NCBI RefSeq assembly: GCF_037622515.1
Contig: NZ_JBBJCN010000004.1
Span: 310,001 to 374,000, forward strand
Origin: Paradesertivirga superstes
Lineage (GTDB): Bacteria; Bacteroidota; Bacteroidia; Sphingobacteriales; Sphingobacteriaceae
Reading direction: 5' to 3'
DNA: 64,000 nucleotides
Under the pieces are notes generated by a model, which saw nothing but the letters and a program-made list of their open reading frames with translations, did no database searches and was not told where the DNA came from. The position numbers and the translations under genes were made by a program. Below are positions 49,253 through 58,585 of the stretch, piece after piece; within the stretch, counting starts at the first letter, position 1, and every line of letters begins with the position of its first letter.

Positions 49253-50881
49253 TTAAGTCTGAATAATCCCTACGTTAAAGCGTTTAGTTATTGGAGATTG
49301 ATTAGCGGCCTCAATTCCCATAGAAATCACATTTCTTGTTTCGAGGGGATCTATTATCCCATCAACCCACAATCTGGCCGCAGCATAGTAGGGCGTGGTT
49401 TGCTCATTATATCTATCCGTTATTTCCTTTAATAATTGAGCTTCCTTTTCGGGAGTTATAGTTTCTCCTTTAGCTTTTAAAAATGATTCCTGAATTTGCA
49501 AAAGAGTTTTTGCTGCCTGAGAACCTCCCATGACAGCTATTTTAGCTGAGGGCCAGGCAAAAATCAAACGTGGATCATACGCTTTACCGCACATGGCGTA
49601 ATTTCCGGCGCCATACGAGTTCCCGATTATAATGGTAAATTTCGGAACTACCGAATTAGCAACTGCATTTACCATTTTAGCGCCATCTTTAATAATTCCA
49701 CCTTGCTCAGAACGACTGCCAACCATAAATCCAGTAACATCCTGCAAGAAAACCAGGGGAATCTTTTTTTGATTGCAGTTCATTATAAAACGGCTCGCCT
49801 TGTCAGCAGAATCAGAATAAATTACTCCCCCAAACTGCATCTCCCCCTTTTTAGATTTTATAACCTTTCGTTGATTCGCGACAATTCCAACAGCCCACCC
49901 ATCAATTCTGCCTAATCCACAGATTATACTTTGGCCATATAGCTGTTTATATTCTTCAAAATCAGAATTATCTACAAGGCGATGAATAATTTCCAGCATA
50001 TCGTAGGGTTTTTCACGATTCTCAGGAAGTAAACCATAAATATCAAGAGGTTCTTTAGCGGGACCTGAAGCTTGAATTCTATCAAAACCAGCGTTCAAAG
50101 GAGAGCCAAGTTTATTCATAATATTTTTTATGGAATCGAGACAGGCTTTATCATGAGGATGTTTATAATCGGTAACACCTGATATTTCGCAATGAGTAGA
50201 TGCACCTCCAAGTGTTTCATTATCTACATCTTCACCGATTGCCGATTTAACAAGATAGCTTCCGGCTAAGAAAACAGAACCTGTGCCATCTACTATCATC
50301 GCTTCATCGCTCATTACAGGTAAATAGGCGCCTCCGGCTACGCAGGAACCCATAATAGCTGATATCTGAACAATTCCTTCGCTGCTCATTACTGCGTTAT
50401 TTCTGAATATTCTTCCAAAGTGCTCTTTATCAGGAAAAATTTCATCCTGTAAAGGCAAGAATACACCAGCCGAGTCGACCAAATAAATAATCGGCAGACG
50501 ATTTTCGATAGCTATTTCCTGAGCACGAAGATTTTTTTTAGCAGAAATAGGAAACCATGCCCCTGCTTTAACAGTAGCATCGTTAGCCACTATAACACAT
50601 TGCCTGCCGGATACATAGCCAATTCCAGTAATTACACCTCCTGAAGGACATCCGCCGTATTCTTTATACATCCCCTCAGCAACAAGTGCACCGATCTCCA
50701 GCCATGGACGATCTTCATCAATAAGATATGAGATCCTCTCCCGGGCTAAAAGCTTACCCTTGTCTTTCTGTTTAGCAGCGGCTTTTTCCCCTCCGCCAGC
50801 ATATATGGTTTTAAGTCGATCCTTAAGGTCAAAAAGGTCCCGTTTATTAATATCCTCGTTTCTGTTAAATCCAATATCCAT
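49253..50881 (-). CDS. acyl-CoA carboxylase beta subunit (MCC/PCC type)
   Basis: A 542-residue carboxyltransferase subunit with two crotonase-like halves. GACVAGGAYLPVMSDEAMIV and GNSYGAGNYAMCGKAYDPRLIFAWP are acyl-CoA/biotin binding regions. It resembles methylcrotonyl- and propionyl-CoA carboxylase beta subunits and would act with a biotin-carrying alpha subunit, absent here. The start is MDIGFNRNEDINKRD. The substrate cannot be fixed. Confidence 0.92.
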   Translation of the reverse strand: MDIGFNRNEDINKRDLFDLKDRLKTIYAGGGEKAAAKQKDKGKLLARERISYLIDEDRPWLEIGALVAEGMYKEYGGCPSGGVITGIGYVSGRQCVIVANDATVKAGAWFPISAKKNLRAQEIAIENRLPIIYLVDSAGVFLPLQDEIFPDKEHFGRIFRNNAVMSSEGIVQISAIMGSCVAGGAYLPVMSDEAMIVDGTGSVFLAGSYLVKSAIGEDVDNETLGGASTHCEISGVTDYKHPHDKACLDSIKNIMNKLGSPLNAGFDRIQASGPAKEPLDIYGLLPENREKPYDMLEIIHRLVDNSDFEEYKQLYGQSIICGLGRIDGWAVGIVANQRKVIKSKKGEMQFGGVIYSDSADKASRFIMNCNQKKIPLVFLQDVTGFMVGSRSEQGGIIKDGAKMVNAVANSVVPKFTIIIGNSYGAGNYAMCGKAYDPRLIFAWPSAKIAVMGGSQAAKTLLQIQESFLKAKGETITPEKEAQLLKEITDRYNEQTTPYYAAARLWVDGIIDPLETRNVISMGIEAANQSPITKRFNVGIIQT

Positions 50882-50964
50882 AAAGGAAAGTTTGATATTA
50901 TAAAGTAACATAAATATCCTTTAACGAGGTAAAGGATATTTAATCAAAAGAGAATTAACAAATT

Positions 50965-52131
50965 CTAAAAACCTTTAATTATCATACCTGCAATTGCAGC
51001 GATCAGAATAATATATGGTTCCTGAAGTTTCTTAATATACATCAAAGAAAGCACTGATATTATTGCAATAAGAGCAGTAGGAATATCTATTATAGCGCGC
51101 ATACCTATAACTATCACAGAGCCTACCAGAGCACCAATTACTACAGCGGTAATTCCGTCTACAAATGCTCTGATACTTTCATTCTTAGCTATCTTTCTAA
51201 AGGAAGGTGCCATAGCTACAGTAAAGATATAACAGGGCAAAAATGTGGCGGCAGCTGCAACAAGTGCACCTGGAAAACCAGCCACCAGGTAGCCGATGAA
51301 TCCCACTGTTATTACCACAGGTCCGGGTGTTATCATAGCAACTGCAACGGCATCCAAAAACTGATGTTCAGTTAGCCATCCAAATTCTTCCACAACCCCT
51401 GCATGAAGGAATGGAACGATAGCAAGACCACTACCGAATACAAAGGCCCCGGCTTTGGCAAAGAACAGAGCGATATCTTTCAATGTCTGGCCATCATATT
51501 GCCAAAAACCTAAGCCTGCCAGTATGATGGATGAAGCTGTTCGGGGACGTTTTATCCATTCTGGTGTTGCTTTAACTAACATATAAATTAGCCCGGCACC
51601 GATAAATAAAAATATCTCTTCTCTTTCGGTAATTACTGTAACTATAATTCCGACAATATAAAAGACCCATAAGAGCCATTTTGACCTGATAGCACGTACC
51701 TCCAGGGCGCTAATCGATTTTATGGTAAGCTTATAGGCGCTCATTGCAATAATCCCTATTACAGAAGCTCCGACTCCGTAAAAGATAGCCTGCATCCAGG
51801 GAATCCCACTGTAAAGTTTGTAGGCCATCCCTAATAAGACTACCATTATAAAAGACGGAATTACAAATGCGAGGCCTGCGAGTGTGGCTCCTATTAAACC
51901 ATAATGGACAAATCCTATATATATGCCCAGTTGAGCGGCAAGCGGACCAGGGGCTAGCTGAGCAAGTGCGAGCCCTTCCTTATACTCCTCTTCGGTCAAC
52001 CATTTCTTATTTTCCACCAGGTCACGGTGCATATATCCTACCAGAGCAACCGGCCCCCCAAAACCCCAGGTGCCAAGTTTAAGGAAATAAAGCATTAGTT
52101 CGGAAAGTGTATATCGTCTGGTATGTTCCAT
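50965..52131 (-). CDS. chrA: chromate transporter ChrA (long form)
   Basis: A 388-residue inner-membrane protein with two CHR domains of about 190 residues each. The N-terminal motif is FLKLGTWGFGGPVALVGYMHRD, and the duplicated counterpart is FFAKAGAFVFGSGLAIVPFLH. LAQLAPGPLAAQLGIYIG and AVAMITPGPVVITVGFIGY are the second motif of each half. It expels chromate or another oxyanion; no chromate regulator is adjacent. Confidence 0.92.
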   Translation of the reverse strand: MEHTRRYTLSELMLYFLKLGTWGFGGPVALVGYMHRDLVENKKWLTEEEYKEGLALAQLAPGPLAAQLGIYIGFVHYGLIGATLAGLAFVIPSFIMVVLLGMAYKLYSGIPWMQAIFYGVGASVIGIIAMSAYKLTIKSISALEVRAIRSKWLLWVFYIVGIIVTVITEREEIFLFIGAGLIYMLVKATPEWIKRPRTASSIILAGLGFWQYDGQTLKDIALFFAKAGAFVFGSGLAIVPFLHAGVVEEFGWLTEHQFLDAVAVAMITPGPVVITVGFIGYLVAGFPGALVAAAATFLPCYIFTVAMAPSFRKIAKNESIRAFVDGITAVVIGALVGSVIVIGMRAIIDIPTALIAIISVLSLMYIKKLQEPYIILIAAIAGMIIKGF

Positions 52132-52217
52132 TATCTTAATTAAAAACTAAGCAAATTAATTCGCTTAACCCTTTTTAGTTTAGTTCCTTTTATATCCCTC
52201 TGGATTGCGCATTTAAA

Positions 52218-52241
52218 AAGGAGGCCTTCCCAAGCCTCCTT
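52218..52241 (-). terminator. terminator of the TonB receptor gene
   Basis: The stem AAGGAGGC/GCCTCCTT with an 8-base loop is followed by TTTTTAAATG on the minus strand. It lies 40 bases after the receptor stop codon. Confidence 0.85.
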
Positions 52242-52282
52242 CAAACAAACTAACCGAAACTATTTTTCATAAGCAGACAAAA

Positions 52283-55231
52283 TTATTTTTGCAACAGACC
52301 TTCAATAGTTAATGCAACATAGTAAATTCCTCCAATTGAAGGCCCTCCGGCATATTGTAAAAACCGTTTATTAAAAATATTGGTACCACCGACCTTAACG
52401 CTAGCTTTTTGTTTCGGTATTTTATAGGTTACTTGTGCATCTACTGTATTAATTGCAGAAATTGTACCTGTAACCAGCGGGCTTTCCCATAAAAATTCTT
52501 TTTGCCATTTATATACGGCACTAAATCCTACATTTTTAACCACTTCTCTATTGCCTAAAGAAACATTAGTGGACCATTCGGGAGTGTTAAAGCCTGTAAC
52601 GAAAATATCATTAGTTTCATTAGCCTTAATTTTGTTAAAACTAACATTACCCGAAATAGTGTATTTATGATAGAAGTTATATGTTGCACCTAATGCAGAT
52701 CCAAAATTATTGTAATTATTCTTTGCATTGGTATATACACGATAACGATCCTGGCCTTTACTCGCCGAATTGGAACCACTTGCAGTAGTTGCATCGCGGT
52801 TTCTGTCAATCATAGCAATAACAGCGGCATCAGAACCGATGGTTTCTCCTTTTGGAACAAAAACCTGAACTTGTCCAAGAAAGCCATCATATTGATTAGT
52901 GTATGCATCTATATCAAGTACTAACTTATTATTGAATAATATGCTTTTGTACCCAATTTCAAAGGATGTTATTTTCTCGGGGCGTGCCTTTGGTAAATTC
53001 GCAATCTGCAGTAAATCCCTGTTGGCCAATCCCGCTGCATCTGTATTTCCTGCCGCTCTAACTGCTGCATTAAAGTTAGTTACCGATGACTGAGTATAGC
53101 TATTGTCTAAATAACCCAGGCCTTCATTGATATAAGATAAACTTCCGACGCGTTTTACTCTTCCGTTATTCACATAAGATAGTGCCTCAAACAATGCAGG
53201 AAAACGGAATCCCTGTTGAAAAGTAAAACGGAAGTTATTATTTGGAACCGGGGTATAAACTGCGGCTAAGCGGGGAGTAAATTTAGGATCAAATTCAGGG
53301 TTATAGTCGAAACGTAATGACCCAAATAATTTTAGTTTATCCTGGAAAAAGGTTTTGGTTACCTGAGAAAAACCTCCCAGTTTTTTGTAGTAAACGTTAT
53401 CTCCGAAACTTCCGTCAGATAAAGGAGAATTTCTTTCTGATATAGAGCGTGAAAAATCAACAAAGTTATTTCCATCTGGAATTACTTCGTAAATACGTCC
53501 GTCTGCTCCCAAAAGCAAATCAAACACTTTTACTTTTGAAGATAGATCCCACTGGGCTTCGGCATGATACATACGGCTTTTCTGAACTAAGGCCGCGCCA
53601 CCTGAAGCAGGTGCGTCAGGGATCAGACTAGATTTAATATCCCAGTTATTGATTCCGGTTATAGTGTTTTTTAATTCGTTGAATGCGGCCGTACCTGGAA
53701 CTACCCTACTTGCATCCGCATCCTGCCTGGCTATTTTGGTTGCTGTTGCCAGATCAATACCTTCGTTTAGGTGAGACTGAAGAGAGCTCTTAAATTTAGC
53801 TCCCCAAACACTTCCGCTTCCACCGCTTGCAATGTCAAGATTATCTGCAAGAGGCTTTACATTATAAGAATCGCCGGTATTTTCAGTTGATATATATCCC
53901 CGAACCAGGTAATTGCTCCCTTTAAGTTCTAATTTATGATTTTGCACAATTACATTATCCAGCTTAATTTTATTCCCCCTTTGAAAAACCCCGTCCATTT
54001 TGCCTACACGGTAAGAATAGGATAGTTCATTATGATCATTCAGGCGATAATGAAGAGCAGCATCGAACTTTAGATTATCTACTTTCGGATCAACCAGATC
54101 GACCTCGTAATATCCTGTGCGGGCTACGGTTAATGTTTGGGGGCCAGTTTTACCAGGAATAGTTAATCCTGTTATAGACACGGTATTGCTACCGGCAAGT
54201 GCATCATCACCATATTTATTCCATCCATCAAACACGACATTATTATCACCGTTTAATTCTGTAAAAGCAGGGTTAGCACTTTTTAAATTATTTGGATTTT
54301 GATCCAAACGAGTGTTTGATCTCCAGTCTGTACCCTGCATGTAACTTGCATTAATTTTAAATGCCAATTTATTGTTAAACGCTTTCGCATACCGAATTGC
54401 AGATTCTGTCAATACACTTGCTTTATTATCTGTACCGTCAGTATGGTTTAATCCTGTTCTTTGATATAAACTCAATCCCTGATAGTTAAATGGACTTTTA
54501 GTAAGCAGGTTAGACATACCATTAATTGCGTTCATCCCATATAGAGCAGAAGCAGCTCCGGGAGTAATCTCGACGCTGGCGATATCCAGTTCAGTTGGTC
54601 CGATTGCATTTCCAAGAGGAACGCCAAGAGTTGCAGCTTGCATATCAACACCATCAACCAGTTGCATAAACCGGAAATTATTCGGAATATTAAAACCACG
54701 TGTATTGGGCACCTTAAAAGTTAAGCTGGAGGTAGTCATCTGTACACCTTTTACGTTTTCAAGCGCATCGTAAAATGTAGGCGCTGGGCTCTCTCTGATT
54801 GCCCTGATATCTAGTTTTTCTATAGCTACGGGCGATCTTAAAATGCTTTCTGCGACACGAGATGCTGTAACAACTACTTCTTTCGCTAACACGGTTTGGG
54901 TTACCAGAGCGATATTCAATTTAGATTGCGGGCTTGTTACATTAAACTCCTGAGGTTCAAAACCTACACTGGTAAATACCAGAGTAAACGGATAGGTTGC
55001 CTTGGTTTGGAGTTTAAACTCTCCCTTATTATTTGTAGACGCACCTGCAAGGCTTCCTTTAACCTGTACGTTTACCTGCGATAAAGGCTCTTTAGTATTT
55101 TGCTGCACAATAGTGCCCGATACGATAATGAAATTATTCCCCTGAGAAAAAGAGGATGAATATTGTAATAATATTAAAAGCGGTAAACTGCTTTTAAAAA
55201 ATGACTTAAGTGATTTTGTAAAAATTTCCAT
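52283..55231 (-). CDS. TonB-dependent outer-membrane receptor
   Basis: A 982-residue receptor. A signal peptide (about 1–30) is followed by a CarboxypepD-like regulatory domain (about 35–115, with VSGTIVQQNTKEPLSQVNVQVKG and STNNKGEFKL), then a plug domain (about 130–230, ASRVAESILRSPVAIEKLD…GASALYGMNAINGMSNL), and a 22-strand barrel. It lacks the SusC-only signatures and no SusD gene is adjacent, so it probably takes up a siderophore, vitamin or other small ligand. It ends in QK instead of an aromatic residue, which is slightly unusual. Confidence 0.92.
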   Translation of the reverse strand: MEIFTKSLKSFFKSSLPLLILLQYSSSFSQGNNFIIVSGTIVQQNTKEPLSQVNVQVKGSLAGASTNNKGEFKLQTKATYPFTLVFTSVGFEPQEFNVTSPQSKLNIALVTQTVLAKEVVVTASRVAESILRSPVAIEKLDIRAIRESPAPTFYDALENVKGVQMTTSSLTFKVPNTRGFNIPNNFRFMQLVDGVDMQAATLGVPLGNAIGPTELDIASVEITPGAASALYGMNAINGMSNLLTKSPFNYQGLSLYQRTGLNHTDGTDNKASVLTESAIRYAKAFNNKLAFKINASYMQGTDWRSNTRLDQNPNNLKSANPAFTELNGDNNVVFDGWNKYGDDALAGSNTVSITGLTIPGKTGPQTLTVARTGYYEVDLVDPKVDNLKFDAALHYRLNDHNELSYSYRVGKMDGVFQRGNKIKLDNVIVQNHKLELKGSNYLVRGYISTENTGDSYNVKPLADNLDIASGGSGSVWGAKFKSSLQSHLNEGIDLATATKIARQDADASRVVPGTAAFNELKNTITGINNWDIKSSLIPDAPASGGAALVQKSRMYHAEAQWDLSSKVKVFDLLLGADGRIYEVIPDGNNFVDFSRSISERNSPLSDGSFGDNVYYKKLGGFSQVTKTFFQDKLKLFGSLRFDYNPEFDPKFTPRLAAVYTPVPNNNFRFTFQQGFRFPALFEALSYVNNGRVKRVGSLSYINEGLGYLDNSYTQSSVTNFNAAVRAAGNTDAAGLANRDLLQIANLPKARPEKITSFEIGYKSILFNNKLVLDIDAYTNQYDGFLGQVQVFVPKGETIGSDAAVIAMIDRNRDATTASGSNSASKGQDRYRVYTNAKNNYNNFGSALGATYNFYHKYTISGNVSFNKIKANETNDIFVTGFNTPEWSTNVSLGNREVVKNVGFSAVYKWQKEFLWESPLVTGTISAINTVDAQVTYKIPKQKASVKVGGTNIFNKRFLQYAGGPSIGGIYYVALTIEGLLQK

Positions 55232-55419
55232 TTTAATTGTTTTGAGGTGTGAATTCTTTGTTTTGGTTTATGATTTGTGCCAGCAACAACAATTCGTTTT
55301 AGGAGAAGAAAAAGTAAAGTCTATCATATTAATATAGTCTATAGAATTAGTAGGCTAAATAACGGGAATATTTTAACGTATGCAACATTTTTTACAAAAA
55401 AATTAAATAGCTGAAAATT

Positions 55420-56139
55420 CTAAGATATATTACTTACTATCAGTGAGATAAAAACCGCAATTCCGAAGCTTAAAAATGTCCCGATCAAGACATATTCAGT
55501 TAGCTTAAGGTCATTTGCTTCTTTTAAATCGCCAAACCTGAATATTGATTTGGCAGCTATCAGAAAACCAATGGCGTCAAAATGGTTAGTATAAATGAAT
55601 ACAAACACCAGTAGGCGCTCCATTATGCCAATGTATTTCCCGGCACTTTGCAGGGATGTTTCTGCAGTATTAGTGATCGTTGTGCTTGTATTTGGAGTCC
55701 ATTTAGCAATCAATACACGAATAATAATTGAGGAAGGAAATGTAAGCATTAAAATCGCAGCCACATTAGTCCAAAAAACAGGGTTATTTAAAAAGCTTAA
55801 TTTAAATTGGGGTGTTGTAGTGAAATACCAAATGATAAATATTGAAGTCAGATGTAATACCTGATCTGCGAAAAACCACAGTCGCTTACTTTTTTCTTTT
55901 TGAAACAATAGCTTTGCTGCATCTATGATTCCATGAACTATCATTAGAACTAGTGCCTGCGGCCAGAGACTCAGGTTCCATACCAGCAATAAAATCAATA
56001 AACCGTGAATTACAGTATGAAGATATAGTTTTTGTGATCGTAGCTTTTTAACCTCTTTTTCTTTAACCCATTTATCCGGCTGCAAGAAAAAGTCGCCCAG
56101 AATATGTGCGATAAGAAGTTTAACCAATAGAATATCCAT
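55420..56139 (-). CDS. DUF3307 membrane protein
   Basis: A 239-residue protein with about six hydrophobic segments. It begins LLIAHILGDFFLQPDKWVKEKE, a DUF3307 hallmark (D and Q in the first helix), followed by the LYLHTVIHGLLILLL histidine region. The family is uncharacterised. It follows satD by 4 bases, so the two form an operon controlled by the repeat array upstream of satD. Confidence 0.88.
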   Translation of the reverse strand: MDILLVKLLIAHILGDFFLQPDKWVKEKEVKKLRSQKLYLHTVIHGLLILLLVWNLSLWPQALVLMIVHGIIDAAKLLFQKEKSKRLWFFADQVLHLTSIFIIWYFTTTPQFKLSFLNNPVFWTNVAAILMLTFPSSIIIRVLIAKWTPNTSTTITNTAETSLQSAGKYIGIMERLLVFVFIYTNHFDAIGFLIAAKSIFRFGDLKEANDLKLTEYVLIGTFLSFGIAVFISLIVSNIS

Positions 56140-56143
56140 AAGA

Positions 56144-56749
56144 CTAAATTATACCGCTTATTTTTTTTCTGTATAAAGCATCGAGTTCCATGATATCATA
56201 AAATCGTGCCCTTTTTAATGCTTCACTTACCGTAGATTGGGATTTATTGGCGAACTCTGCTAATTCTTTTTGAGATACACTGCGATGTTCAATAGACAAT
56301 TTAACCATCTCGGCTGAAATTTGACTCCAGTTATCCATAGCTATTAAAGCTAACCTAATGGATATATTCATTTCATAATCGAAGTCTTTCCAGGGGGTTC
56401 TTATAGCCAAAGTGATGCGTTCCTCTTTTAATTCGTCCAATTTCTCACCGGAATAAATAAATGCTTCACCGCTGGATTCTGAAATCTTGTTTGGAGAAAA
56501 TTCCTTTTCACCAATACCAATGGCGATTCTCACATCAAGATTTTTTATCGTTTTTATACATGCCTTTAAATAAATGGACTTCAATAGAGCTTCCTCGGGG
56601 GCGGACTGCATCTGAAAACTATCACCCCGGAAAATTTCCCAGGTTTTCTCCTCTCCTACTGTTGTTAATGCTTTTTTCAATGCAGATAACCATGCTTTCG
56701 GAGAAGAGTTTCTTGAATTGACGATATCACCGGTTATAATCCCTACCAT
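56144..56749 (-). CDS. satD: SatD-family protein with HTH
   Basis: A 201-residue protein of the SatD family. The N-terminal half begins GIITGDIVNSRN, then GEKTWEIFRGDSFQMQ, which looks like a nucleotide-cyclase-related fold; FRGDSFQ is typical. The C-terminal 60 residues hold a helix-turn-helix (VSQKELAEFANKSQSTVSEAL). The combination suggests a ligand- or nucleotide-sensing DNA-binding regulator. The start is 24 bases from a four-fold palindrome array, which is probably its operator. Confidence 0.85.
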   Translation of the reverse strand: MVGIITGDIVNSRNSSPKAWLSALKKALTTVGEEKTWEIFRGDSFQMQSAPEEALLKSIYLKACIKTIKNLDVRIAIGIGEKEFSPNKISESSGEAFIYSGEKLDELKEERITLAIRTPWKDFDYEMNISIRLALIAMDNWSQISAEMVKLSIEHRSVSQKELAEFANKSQSTVSEALKRARFYDIMELDALYRKKISGII

Positions 56750-56772
56750 ACTATTCTTATAATAGAAACAAT

Positions 56773-56876
56773 TATCGGGTAATTAACCGATAAATAAAAA
56801 TATCGGGCAATTAGCCGATAAATAAAAATATCGGGTAATTAACCGATAAGATATGATATCGGCTAATTACCCGATA
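56773..56876. repeat. four 20-bp palindromes at 28-bp period (satD operator array)
   Basis: Copies start at 56773, 56801, 56829 and 56857. Copies 1 and 3 are TATCGGGTAATTAACCGATA. Copy 2 is TATCGGGCAATTAGCCGATA. Copy 4 is TATCGGCTAATTACCCGATA. Each is a near-perfect dyad around AATT. The first two 8-base spacers are both AATAAAAA. The array lies between the guaB end and the satD start, covering the expected satD promoter. Confidence 0.92.
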
Positions 56877-56909
56877 TCAATTTAAGTATACCGGGGTGAT
56901 AAATTAATT

Positions 56910-58379
56910 CTATCTTGAATAATTCGGCGCTTCTTTTGTGATAGTAATATCATGCGGATGACTTTCCCTCATACCTGCAGCTGTAATCCGGACAAAGCGG
57001 GCGTTTTGCAGATCTTCTATAGTTGCCGCTCCGCAATAGCCCATACTGGCCCTTAAACCACCGATGTACTGATACATTACTTCCGCAATAGATCCTTTGT
57101 AGGGAACCCGACCGACAATACCTTCTGGTACCAATTTCTTGATATCATCTTCAACATCCTGAAAGTAACGATCTTTTGAACCCTGTTCCATTGCTTCTAT
57201 AGAGCCCATTCCCCGGTAAGATTTAAACTTTCGACCTTCGTAAATAATGGTTTCGCCAGGAGATTCCTCTACGCCTGCAAATAAAGAACCTGCCATAATC
57301 GCATTTGCGCCCGCTGCGATCGCTTTAGGAATATCACCTGTATGTTTAATACCGCCATCAGCAATTACGGGCACTCCTGTTCCACGCAAAGCCTTGGCAC
57401 ATTCGTACACCGCATATAACTGAGGTACGCCAACTCCGGCAATAACACGGGTTGTACAGATAGAACCCGGACCAATCCCAACCTTTACACCATCAGCACC
57501 CGCATCGGCCAAAGCTTTCGCTCCTTCACCTGTAGCTACATTTCCGGCAATAACCTGAAGATCGGGATATTTAGATTTTACTTCCTTTATTTTATTGATA
57601 ACTCCTAAAGAATGTCCATGCGCAGTATCCATCGCAATCACATCAACACCTGCCTTAACCAGGGCATCAACTCTTTCCAATGTATCTGCAGTTACACCAA
57701 CAGCTGCACCAACACGCAAGCGCCCATGCTCATCTTTACAAGCTTTTGGATAGTTTTTAACCTTTTGAATGTCTTTAAACGTAATTAAACCAACCAACTT
57801 TCCTTCCTGATTTACAACCGGTAACTTTTCGATTTTGTAATCCTGCAGAATTTCTTCAGCCTGGATTAACGTTGTTCCCGCTGGTGCGGTAATCAGGTTT
57901 TCTTTGGTCATTACCTCATGGACAGGACGCCGCATGTCTTTTTGAAAGCGTAAATCGCGATTGGTAATAATTCCCACCAATACATTCTCGGCATTAATCA
58001 CCGGGATGCCTCCAATACTGAAATCTTTCATGATTTTGAAAGCATCGCTTATTAATGCACCTTCATGTAAAGTAACAGGATCCTGTATCATACCGCTTTC
58101 AGAACGTTTTACTTTTCTAACCTCTTCGGCCTGAAGCAAAATACTCATGTTTTTATGTAAAAAACCTATTCCACCCGCCTGGGCAATAGCAATTGCGAGC
58201 TCAGACTCAGTTACTGTATCCATCGCGGCAGAAACTATCGGAACATTTAACCGGATTTTTTTTGTCAGAAATGTACTTGTATCAACCTCTCTGGGTAAAA
58301 TTTCAGAATAAGCCGGTATTAATAGAACATCGTCGTAAGTAAGACCTTCAGCAACGAATTTTTCGGGATCAAGATGCAT
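56910..58379 (-). CDS. guaB: inosine-5'-monophosphate dehydrogenase
   Basis: A 489-residue enzyme converting IMP to XMP, the rate-limiting GTP-pathway step. The TIM barrel carries the catalytic C308 in GIGPGSICTT. Two CBS domains are inserted at about residues 95–215 (NVLVGIITNRD and GKLVGLITFKD). GMGSIEAMEQGSKDRYFQ holds the flap. The start is at MHLDPEKF, giving the usual 489 residues; the longer frame adds 19 unsupported residues. Confidence 0.96.
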   Translation of the reverse strand: MHLDPEKFVAEGLTYDDVLLIPAYSEILPREVDTSTFLTKKIRLNVPIVSAAMDTVTESELAIAIAQAGGIGFLHKNMSILLQAEEVRKVKRSESGMIQDPVTLHEGALISDAFKIMKDFSIGGIPVINAENVLVGIITNRDLRFQKDMRRPVHEVMTKENLITAPAGTTLIQAEEILQDYKIEKLPVVNQEGKLVGLITFKDIQKVKNYPKACKDEHGRLRVGAAVGVTADTLERVDALVKAGVDVIAMDTAHGHSLGVINKIKEVKSKYPDLQVIAGNVATGEGAKALADAGADGVKVGIGPGSICTTRVIAGVGVPQLYAVYECAKALRGTGVPVIADGGIKHTGDIPKAIAAGANAIMAGSLFAGVEESPGETIIYEGRKFKSYRGMGSIEAMEQGSKDRYFQDVEDDIKKLVPEGIVGRVPYKGSIAEVMYQYIGGLRASMGYCGAATIEDLQNARFVRITAAGMRESHPHDITITKEAPNYSR

Positions 58380-58554
58380 AGCAAATATTGGTGTTATTTG
58401 CCGGGCAAAGCTAGCGAAAATAAATGTAAGCCACAATCCGAAAATGCTAATGATAATTCTTAAAAGCAGTCTGATAATTACAGACTACTTTTCAATAACA
58501 AATTCTTCGTGTATCGCACCATAAACCGCTACTTATGGGTTAAAATCTACATAA

Positions 58555-58576
58555 ACAGGTAAAAAAACTTACCTGT
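58555..58576 (-). terminator. possible terminator after the M16 pair
   Basis: Stem ACAGGTAA/TTACCTGT with a 6-base loop. It lies 10 bases after the stop of the second M16 gene. The following T-run is moderate. Confidence 0.5.
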
Positions 58577-58585
58577 CTCTGAAAA

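Noticed and set aside
56773..56876. CRISPR array (regular 28-bp period)
   Set aside because: The whole unit repeats, including the short 8-base spacers, two of which are identical. There are no unique spacers of protospacer length and no cas genes.
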